This document shows positions 14,299 through 64,000 of a stretch of 64,000 bases of DNA, one piece after another. Numbering within the stretch: the stretch's first letter is position 1; every line of letters starts with the position of its first letter. The stretch lies in contig NC_059500.1 in NCBI RefSeq assembly GCF_018139145.2, positions 39,909,437-39,973,436 on the forward strand, written 5' to 3'. A program made the translations under genes and the position numbers. Below the pieces are notes generated by a model. It saw nothing but the letters and a program-made list of their open reading frames with translations. It was not told the DNA's origin and searched no databases. The DNA comes from Gymnogyps californianus (taxonomy: Eukaryota > Chordata > Aves > Accipitriformes > Cathartidae).

Positions 14299-14306
14299 TA
14301 TGTACA
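14299..14306 (-). promoter_or_regulatory. Pumilio-type element TGTACATA in 3' UTR
   Basis: The transcript strand reads TGTACATA, which fits the Pumilio recognition element UGUANAUA. It sits about 60 nt upstream of the distal poly(A) signal, a common place for such sites. An 8-base match in AT-rich sequence can arise by chance. Confidence 0.35.
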
Positions 14307-15212
14307 TACAATATATATAAACAAACACACATCGCACCATTAAAATTACATGCTTTTTAGAACAGAGAATGGGTCATATTCCCTCATATCAATTTTAAAG
14401 TTATCACTGCAAGAAACCTTGCTTCCTTTTTGTTTTTATCCCCATCAAAGTTTTCAAGTACAGGAAGTAAGTAATGCAGGATCTAATAGTAGAAAACCTT
14501 TGTTATACACAAATTACAACTGACAGCTATACAATATTACTCTGCAGTATCCAACACTTGTGTTTTTTGAACTCTATAATGATACGAACTTTTACCTGAG
14601 GTGCATGGAAATAATGAAGCATGATAATTGGCAAGTTTAAGAGATTTTCACATTATGATTTGACTGTAATTGAACTTGATTAGGTATCACATGTCTATAC
14701 CCATAGTACTGGCACAAGTATGCTCTGTGTGAGTCATCACCAATGTCTTAGAAGTGCAGGAAAAATTAAAAGGCAAGCACCACTTGCAATGATAAGCATG
14801 CAGACAATTTAAGTGAAACAGAGGTAGCATGTTCTTGTAACTCCAGCAGGGTCATTCAAATCAACTGCACCCTCCCTTCTGCAAAAGGCACTCGCTTTTT
14901 CAGCTATAAACAATGTGTTTTTAAATTCAGTCAGATTGACCACAAATGGTGGGTTTCTCTCCTTACAAATATAAAAAAAATGTTAAGCAGAGGACACAAT
15001 GAAAAGAAAAAAAAAATGAGTGTAAGAAATACACATTTCAGGTAATATGTGCGATTCTTCTCCCCCTACCTTTTATGGGGAGAATCAAAATATTTTATAA
15101 AACAGTTGCAGTACGTAATCCAAAAGTTAAGACTTTCCAGTTAAAATGGCAGTATTAAGCAGCACATTATATATCAGGAATAATTTTAAAACACCAGAAG
15201 TACACCAGCCTT

Positions 15213-15218
15213 TTTAAT
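15213..15218 (-). terminator. DAPK1: Possible proximal poly(A) signal ATTAAA
   Basis: The variant hexamer ATTAAA lies about 175 nt after the stop codon. A GT-rich element (GGTGTACTTCTGGTGTTTT on the transcript strand) follows it closely. Use would give a very short 3' UTR. This is motif evidence only. Confidence 0.35.
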
Positions 15219-15391
15219 AGATAAAGAGCAACAATTCACCGTTAGAAGTAGAAAGTTTATGCACAAAAAGGTGGTGCTGGAGAAGGATAAAGATCCTTTG
15301 ATGTAAAACCTCATAAATAAAAATGCACAGAAACTCTTGTACACTACCTTTTATCCTTTCTGCAGTTTGAAAAGATGCAAAACACCTGCTC

Positions 15392-55891
<40,500 letters not shown>

Positions 55892-57079
55892 TTATTGATG
55901 AGCTTGCTTTAACCAACGGGTTCCTTTTAGCGTAGCTATTCTCAAACCAGCCTTGAAAAGGATCTAGATGCTTTAAAGGTCATCAATATAAAAAAGATGA
56001 AAATTACTTAATTCAATACCCAAAATAGTTAGTAACTACCCCTCCTCCCCATGAAAAAGATACAATAAAAAGAGTCTTATTTTCAAACAAAAAAAGGTTT
56101 AAAAAACCAAACAAACATGGTTGGCTGTATCTAAATTTAAATGAAGTAAACCCCACCTACTCTCTGTATGCACATTTAAAAGAATAAAATTAAATGTGAG
56201 GTAAGTATACTGAAAACATACTAATGTAATGGGACATCTAGAAAATAAAACATGAATTGGCTCATACTACCAGTAAAACATCAGACTTCCACCCCCCCCC
56301 TTGAAAAATACAAAATTTAAAGCTCACTTTGAAATAGTTACTGGTAGCTGTCCTACTATTCAGTTTCTAAACTCCTCAAAGCATTCAACTCTTTGAAAAT
56401 ATATTCTATTCTTTGAAATAGTGTATTATGTTCAGCATGTATGTTATATTTGTACTCTAACATTAGCACACCTTTCCTACAAGGAAAAGCCTCTACTGCC
56501 CTTAAGACTATTTCCAGCAAGTGTTTTATCTGCACAGGCAGAAAGAAGAGAGGTAAGAAGTGAGGAGGGTACATGAGCACGTCTAGATTTTTGCATTTGA
56601 GGGAGAGGAATAAACTGAAGATGACTCTTTTCTCAGCTCAGTTAGCAGTCTGGCAGGAGTGATGATTAACTGTCAACAGAAAAAGAGATACTGAAGTGAA
56701 CAGAAAACATGAACTACAACTATTCTTAAAAAACAACCAATCTCCTTTCAGTTTGAGGACATATACTAAGATGACTGTCTACTGTGGCAAACTGTTTTTC
56801 CTGTTTATAAAAGCAGCATTATTACCTAGATATGTCTTAGAGACCGCAAAGATGGTCATATTATCCCCTATATTTTGCATTGCATCGATATTAAAAAAAA
56901 ATCAGAAAGTACACCCTAATTTATGTTGCCTTTCTGTACGGAAAAAAATAATCTGTTCAGGATTTAAAGTTCTGATTATGAAAAATAATGGGATTAACAT
57001 ATAACAATAGCTAAACAGTCTGGGCAAATCTCTGGAAATACATTTGACTTCTTTATCATGTCTACTTTTCAAGAGACTT

Positions 57080-57104
57080 AATCTGCATTATTGTAATGCA
57101 GATT
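57080..57104. repeat. 11-bp perfect inverted repeat
   Basis: AATCTGCATTA and TAATGCAGATT with a TTG loop. Confidence 0.85.
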
Positions 57105-57715
57105 GCATGAAAAGTGTATTTTAATGAGTTCTTGGAGCTTTTACTGAGCTGCCTGGACAATAATGAGAGTATTGTTTTGGGTATTGTGTTGTAATATTTT
57201 CTGCATGAAAGAAATTATTGAAACAAAGTGCCATTAAATATAAGAATTATAGACTGGAAGGAAGAGAGGTCATTTTAATAATTTTTTTTTGTTGGAGAGA
57301 CATTAAAATGGAATTCCTAAAGATTAAATACAGTTCATTATTTTACAGAGGCTGGTCAGAAACATCTTACAAATGGATACACATGCATATTCTCTCATTG
57401 TTTGCTTCTGACTGAAAAAATAGCAAGAAGTTTTCAGGCTAAGGTCTGTACCTCTCCAGCACTTTGTGATGATGAACAGAAACCTGGATGGTGACACAGT
57501 GCTGGCATTTCTCTTAATTTCCAATTACTGGGCTAAGGTACATGTGTTTTTATGCATCTCAAAGATGTCACATTTGTGACTAGTTAATTGCATGAGATCA
57601 CATATAGCTCTTCCCTAGCCCTGCTGAGTACTGCCCTCCTATCTGTGCCACAGGTTAGTTGTAGTGACATTTCTTTTATGATTATATCATAGGCGTTATA
57701 ATAGCACGAAATAAA

Positions 57716-57742
57716 ATGTTACCTGTATTTCACAGGTAACAT
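57716..57742. repeat. 11-bp perfect inverted repeat
   Basis: ATGTTACCTGT and ACAGGTAACAT with an ATTTC loop. Confidence 0.85.
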
Positions 57743-60700
57743 ACCTAGCACTTGCAAATCTTGAAACTGAGGTCCAGAGAAGCTAACAGGTTAAAAAAAA
57801 TTTACTTTTTTTTCTTAAAATTGGAAGTTAATTAGAAAAAGTGGTAGATTTTTCCAAAGTGTTGTGTGCTTCTTTAGATGTTTAAGTACTGTCACCCTAA
57901 GTGACTCGACAGCCCTTGCTTAAAGAGTAGGTGAGTGAGGAGGGACTGGATGTAACGCACTTAAAGCTTTGTTCCAGAAGCAGCCGTACCTCTGGTTTAC
58001 GGGAATTTAGTGTGCCCCTTCACATTACGCACCTCACCCTTAATGCGTAGGGTGAGATCCTACGCGGGTTCACGTCAAAGAGCGGGCCATCGTGACTTCT
58101 CCTGTTGGTAACTCCTCAGCTGTGGGGGCGAGCTCAGTACCCTGTGTTCTCCCTTTGGGCGCTGCCATCGCTGGCAAGCACAGTGCCCAGCCAGCTTCTC
58201 CTGCTGCTTACTTTTACTGGCAGGGACATAAGGCATGAGAGAAATGGGGTTTATAGCAATGATGAGTGAAATGTTAAACTAGCACACACAAGACGACCTG
58301 GAAGCTCAGAAAAGCCCGGCTTCCTGGGAAGGTCCCTCTGCTTCAGGCAGCCTCCAGGGGCCCTTCCTGTACATGAAGGGCTGCAACTCACGTTCCCAGA
58401 GGAGCTCAGTAACACAGGCTGTGTTTCTTAGCTTCCTCTTCACGCTCATCATAAGACTGCTTATTCCCTACCTTCCTGCTGACTCTGGCAGGTCTGACAT
58501 TAAGCTGTACCACCACAGGTGTACAGAAAACCATGGCATCACTGCAAGGCAATTACTTCAAGCAAGTCATAGAGGGTTAATACAGGTCCACACTCAACAT
58601 CCTTTACAAGTTTCACTTCCACAATTAATTCACTGGATTATAGTGCCCCCAGGTCTATCAGCAGAGCCTGCTTTCACAGATTTCATAACCAGATTATATA
58701 TCTAGAATCACTAGATGATCTTGACTGGTCTTCCAGATATCACTGATCAAGAAATGGGTTACAACAAGCCAGTAAAGACACCGGCTACATAAGCTTCACA
58801 AGGCAGTCTTCACAAACCTCCTAAAATGCTGTTGGGTTTTCAAGTCTAGCCCTGCACCTCAGCCAGGATAACAGTCCCACAGTAAATAAACACTGCATAT
58901 TTTACTATCCCGTGGTCACCTTCAGAACTGGAGCCAGAAGCCAAGCAGAAAGCCCCATTCCACCACTGTACCTGTGCATATCCCATCTCATGCACAGAGG
59001 CAGTCCTAATCTAAAGAAGGGGCAGACAACTCCATACATCAGCCTCTACGACTGATCTTTTTGAATGTCACCTTCTCCCAAGAAGTACACTGGTTCCATC
59101 TCCATTACAATGCCCCAGCCTTGTTTCTAAGTTAGCTTTGGGGTTGCTGGTGCATGAACACCCTGTTGAAATCTGGCCGAAACCAGATCATTGCGTGGGT
59201 TTCCAGAGCCGCACAAACTCACTCCCAGCCTGCCTCTGGGGCTCTGCAGAGGGGCCCACGCAGCCAGCGTCTAACAGACTGCCGCCAAGCACTGGCTGGA
59301 TAAAGATCGCTTCCTGAAGGGAGCAGAGGCAAGAGGTTCACCAAGCACTAGTGTCACTTTGGAGTATCTGTACCTAGTATCCTCCGGAAGCGCAGAGCTT
59401 CTCTCCGTTCAGTTTCTCTGTTTGCTGGTAGGAATTATAGGACAGCTTTCTGAGCAGTTCATCTGTGCCGTAACACAACTCTGATCTCCAAAGTGCTAGC
59501 AAGTAACTGACAGACAACAACCTACACCCCTTCAGATTACAGAGGAACTTGATTACAGTCAAGTCACAGCTAAATTCCTTTATGGCTGCAAAGCCTCTAT
59601 GTTCACCTTCGCATACTGTTTTCCTTTAAAGTATTAATTCTTTAATGCTCCTGTATAAAACCTTCCTGTTTACCTTTAAACTAAGTCACTATTTTGCAGT
59701 CCTAATAGGTTGTTCACATATTTTACTCAATAAAATAAGAATTTGTGATTGATGGAGGTCACATCTTAATCCTAAAGGACACAAGTTATATTATTGACCA
59801 TGTTGTAACATAGAAAGCCATAAGGGCTGAGTAAATCTATCTTCACTGTTATAACATGACTACATTTTATATTGTTTTCTACTAGCAGACCACATGTTTT
59901 TTGAAATATTTTGTATAAACATTTTCATTAAGAGCAAAGCTGGTATGTGTTGCTTTGCCGGTATTTCTAGGCAGAGGTGCGAGCTTTCCCGAACCAACAA
60001 GTAAAAGCTTCAGGTCAAGTGCATTCTTTCTTATAAAATGCAACAGTGGTAAAAGCATTTCACAGCCTTACCGAAGGACGGCTGACAGATGTGTTTGCAA
60101 CCCACCTATCTCCCTGTGGGAAAGAAAATAGATCACACCTATGGAAAAAGGATTTCTGGATAGTGCTTTTGCCAGTTGCCAGGCTTTCTAACTAGGAAAC
60201 GGAACTGATCACCAGATCTCAGAGGAAGTCATTATGGGAACCTACACAGGGAACTTAGAACCAATTAACCTTCAAAGTCAGCATGGTCACCTCATAACTA
60301 CTCAGTCCCATGCCATGTTGATCACATTGCTCATACTGTAATAGCACCAAAATGATAATTAATGATTATCTAAGGATTTCTGATTAAGTTAAAAAACCAC
60401 AAACCCCAAAGCCTAAGCTCAAACTTCTTATTTGAAGAAACTTAACCTAATATGTTGAAGTTTACAAGGTTTAATCTACCTTGCTTAGATTTCAAAACAA
60501 CATAAACTAGTAAAGAAGAATTCCAGAACCAATTTGTTCCATTTTTTAAAGCAGATTCAATTTGATAAATTATCTGAATTCTTCTCTAATCCAAAAATTC
60601 CTTCTGTCAATGTGAAAAAGAAATGTTTTCTCTAGGGTTTCTGTGGTCAAATGTCTCTTGTATGACTCCTTGCATTATTTTGAAACAGATGTTGTCAGCC

Positions 60701-62380
60701 CAAGACTAGACTGAAATATTGCTACTTCTGTTTTATTTAAGGTTAAGGGGTTTTACGTCCACTTCATTTCACAGCCTTTATGAATTGTGCGGTTACCAAC
60801 CCACTCCTCAGAAGTACAAAGTGTACTAAATATTTTGAAAGAGCAGAACAGGGCTGCTAGCTCGTTACGTTACCTACCTGCTGAACAACATTGTACTTAG
60901 TTTTTTCTTTATCTAGCTACCAGAAAAATCAAGGCATGTTACAGCATCATTATGCTTTGTAATTTTCATTTGTCCAGCTTCTATTAGAAACACCAACTGT
61001 CATGAAATGCCCTCTTTAGTGTGCCTCAATTCTTCAATTATATTGAACAAGAAGCATTGCCAGCCAGAAGAACACAGGCACCAAAACCTGGACTAAGATT
61101 TAAGCAGCTAAGTCCCGCTAAGAGGGAGACCTGAACACTCCTGTGAATCTTTCCTGCACCCAAACACAGCTGGTATTTAGGTTTTCATCACTGAAGTTCC
61201 CTAAGCGCCCAGAGTCTGGATAACGCACATGGTTACCGACACTTTGGCCCAGCAGAGTGCCTTAGTATTTTGATCCCGCCTAAGACATTCAAATTTAACG
61301 TATGAAGAGCATTCAGGTTTAGCATACAAGGATGCCATGCATTTTGCTCAGGGACTGTGGAGCCCAGAAGCCAAGTGCTCCCTCTCCGAGATGCGCTCAG
61401 TGCGTTGCAGAGTCACACTGGCTCTAGCTCCTTTCTTTTCAGCCCTGTCAAGCCTTCATTCTCACCCGTCTATATGTCCTCTGTGCATCTAGCTGTGGGC
61501 CTGCAACTCAGGATTTTGAAGTCAAAAGGTGGCACAACATCTACAAATTAGTGTTGCAGAGCTTGCTTACCTGCTGTTGCATCCCAGTAAGCACTGAAGA
61601 TTCAATCTTCCTCTCAAAATTCAGTACAAGGCCACTGAAGAACAACTTTCTTATAACTTACAGGTAAAATTAACAAAAATCTCAGAGCCATTTCTATCAA
61701 AAGACAACTAAAGAAACGCTGTGCAGACACTTCAAGCTTCTCTGGAAGCCAAGCTATTATAAATGTAACAAGTTCAATTAACTCCCCAGGAAGACAGAAG
61801 AGGAATTTAAAGAGTTCATCATTATTTGCTCTTATTTACTCTTCAATGAGCAACTCATGACATCATCAGAATTTTTATATGCGGATCTATCATACTCTCC
61901 TTGCTCTGTTCTGTTTTGGTTAATATTATGAAGGTACCAATAAGGTGACAACTCTCTCTGAGACACTGGGATGCACAGGACTAAATTTTAAGGAAAGTAT
62001 ACAGGAACTAACTTTAAAAAAAAGCATAAAACCAAGTATTTAATGAACCATCACTTGTAAGTTAACGCCATTCCTCTCTTTCTGAGCTAAGACTTTCAAA
62101 GCTTTTTCTCCTTTTTTTGAATTTTAAAAACAGATATCCGTCACTCAGAACCATGTTACAGGAGCTAATGGTCTTCAATTAAGATTTCTAATTCAGAAAT
62201 GAAGGGGGTTATTTTTGCAGAGAAAAGTATGAATACCTAGCTCCATCCACAGCTTCCCAGTGAAAAGAGTCAGCTACAGCTATCAAGCTGTTTTAAAAGG
62301 TGAGACCATCTGCATTACTGTTGAGCATTCTAAGGAACTACTATACAATTTAGGACAAGGGTATTTTTCTTCACAGTTGC

Positions 62381-62880
62381 NNNNNNNNNNNNNNNNNNNN
62401 NNNNNNNNNNNNNNNNNNNNNNNNNNNNNNNNNNNNNNNNNNNNNNNNNNNNNNNNNNNNNNNNNNNNNNNNNNNNNNNNNNNNNNNNNNNNNNNNNNNN
62501 NNNNNNNNNNNNNNNNNNNNNNNNNNNNNNNNNNNNNNNNNNNNNNNNNNNNNNNNNNNNNNNNNNNNNNNNNNNNNNNNNNNNNNNNNNNNNNNNNNNN
62601 NNNNNNNNNNNNNNNNNNNNNNNNNNNNNNNNNNNNNNNNNNNNNNNNNNNNNNNNNNNNNNNNNNNNNNNNNNNNNNNNNNNNNNNNNNNNNNNNNNNN
62701 NNNNNNNNNNNNNNNNNNNNNNNNNNNNNNNNNNNNNNNNNNNNNNNNNNNNNNNNNNNNNNNNNNNNNNNNNNNNNNNNNNNNNNNNNNNNNNNNNNNN
62801 NNNNNNNNNNNNNNNNNNNNNNNNNNNNNNNNNNNNNNNNNNNNNNNNNNNNNNNNNNNNNNNNNNNNNNNNNNNNNNNN
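62381..62880. other. Assembly gap of exactly 500 N
   Basis: Exactly 500 consecutive N, a usual placeholder length, so the true gap size is unknown. Open frames that cross it are artefacts. Confidence 0.99.
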
Positions 62881-63001
62881 ATGAATTCATGAGAGTTTCT
62901 TTGTTTTGCTAATTCAGAAAAATGTGTTTGAAAAGTCATTCCAGTGTAGTCACATATTCCTAACCCTCTAGATGGTTTGATTACAAGTGTTTGATCATAA
63001 T

Positions 63002-64000
63002 TGGTGGATGTAGTTTTTCTAGACTTTAGTAAGGCATTTGATACCGTCCCTCGCAGTATCCTTCTGGACAAGTTGTCCAGCTGTGAGATGAGCAGGTACA
63101 TGGTGTGCTGGGTGAAGAACTGGCTGAATGGCAGGGTTCAAAGGGTTGTTGTGAATGGGGCTACATCTGGCTGGTGACCAGTCACCAGCGGTGGTCCTCA
63201 GGGCGCAATTCTTGGGCTAGTTCTGTTCAACATGTTTATCAATGATGTGGATGCAGGAGTTGAATGCACCATTAGCAAGCTTGCTGACCTCACCAAACTG
63301 GGAGGTGCTGTTGACTCTCTTGAGGGACAAGAGGCCTTGCAGAGGGATCTAGATAGATTGGAGCATTGGGCAATCATCAATGGCATGAAATTTAACAAGA
63401 ACAAATGCTGGATTCTGCACCTGGGATGAAGTAATGCCAGACACAAGTATAAACTGGGAGAGGAGTGGCTGGAGAGCAGCCCTGCAGAAAGGGATCTGGG
63501 GGTGCTGGCTGACTGCAGGCTCAATGTGAGTCAGCAGTGTGCCCTGGCAGCCAAGAGGGCAAACCACATCCTGCAGTGCATCAACCACAGCATAACCAGC
63601 CGGGCAAGAGAGGTGATCATCCTGCTGTATTCGGCGTTGGTGCAGCCTCACCTTGGATACTGTGTGCAATTCTGGGCCCCACAATTTCAGAAGGATGTGA
63701 AGGTCCTTGAATGCCTCCAGAGGAGGGCAACAAAGCTGGTGAAAGGGCTGGAAGGGATGTTCCGTGAGGAGCGGCTGAGGACGTTGTGTTTGTCTAGTTT
63801 GGAGAAAAGGAGGCTGAGGAGTGACCTCATTGCTCTCTACAGCTTCCTGAGGAGGGGAAGTGGAGAAGTAGGTGCTGATCTCTTCTCCCTGGGATCTAGT
63901 GACAGGACATGTGGGAATGGTTCAAAGCTGCACCAGGGGAGGTTTAGACTGGACATTAGGAAGCATTTCTTTACCAAAGGGGTGGTCAAACACTGAAACA
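63002..64000 (+). pseudogene. Decayed CR1 LINE reverse transcriptase, runs off the window
   Basis: Plus-strand CR1 fragment, antisense to DAPK1. It reads VDVVFLDFSKAFDTVP (reverse-transcriptase motif A), then [20 protein letters not shown] (motif B), then a motif C that should be FADD but reads LADL, so the catalytic Asp pair is lost. There are in-frame stops near 63175 and 63426. The frame resumes at about 63427 and continues through the tail ([31 protein letters not shown]) to the window edge. It is 5'-truncated at about 63002, as most CR1 copies are, and inactive. Confidence 0.93.

Larger units (their letters stand above)
14212..15391 (-). other. DAPK1: DAPK1 3' UTR
   Basis: AT-rich sequence from the stop codon to the predicted cleavage area near 14212, about 1.2 kb. 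No coding sequence is seen on the transcript strand. The far end is set by an AATAAA at 14232-14237. A weaker proximal ATTAAA lies at 15213-15218. The exact ends need transcript data. Confidence 0.7.

Noticed and set aside
62260..63101. Long open frames of 186-272 codons across the gap
   Set aside because: Most of their length is N; they are artefacts of the gap.

Overview
The window is vertebrate nuclear DNA, almost certainly from a bird. It has long AT-rich introns, GT-AG splice sites, CR1 LINE fragments with the avian 3' end (repeated ATTCTATG), and solo endogenous-retrovirus LTRs of a type common in neoavian genomes. The species cannot be fixed from the sequence alone.

One gene is well supported: DAPK1, death-associated protein kinase 1, on the minus strand. 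Twenty-three coding exons lie between 55863 and 15392. I placed each by reading the reverse complement and matching reading frame, splice sites and family sequence. They join in frame without a gap and encode 1332 residues. Numbered back from the stop codon these are residues 99-1430, which is exactly the C-terminal end of a 1430-residue protein, the length of human DAPK1. With two upstream coding or leader steps missing, the exons correspond to human exons 4-26. Residues 1-98 (glycine loop and ATP lysine) were not found and should lie beyond 64000, or less likely in the 500-N gap. In order the exons encode most of the kinase domain, the calmodulin-binding autoinhibitory segment with Ser308, eight 33-residue ankyrin units, the ROC GTPase-like domain with a Walker A loop, the COR region, the death domain and the Ser-rich tail.

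Layout: 1 to about 14210 is intergenic sequence downstream of DAPK1, with one solo LTR at 8789-9366 and no gene that I can support. About 14212-15391 is the DAPK1 3' UTR. 15392-55863 holds exons 26 to 4 and introns 25 to 4. 55864-64000 is part of the large upstream intron, with a 500-N gap at 62381-62880 and a decayed CR1 at 63002-64000. Intron 17 carries a CR1 split by a nested LTR. Intron 18 carries a solo LTR and an internally repetitive block.

The most interesting signals concern DAPK1 processing. A tandem duplication of about 128 bp copied the exon 23 splice donor into intron 23. A strong splice donor overlaps the DAPK1 stop codon, which fits a C-terminally extended isoform like the described mouse DAPK-beta. 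There is a possible proximal poly(A) site, a tandem acceptor at exon 21, and G-run tracts on the transcript strand in introns 9 and 19. I found no previously undescribed multi-gene system in this window.
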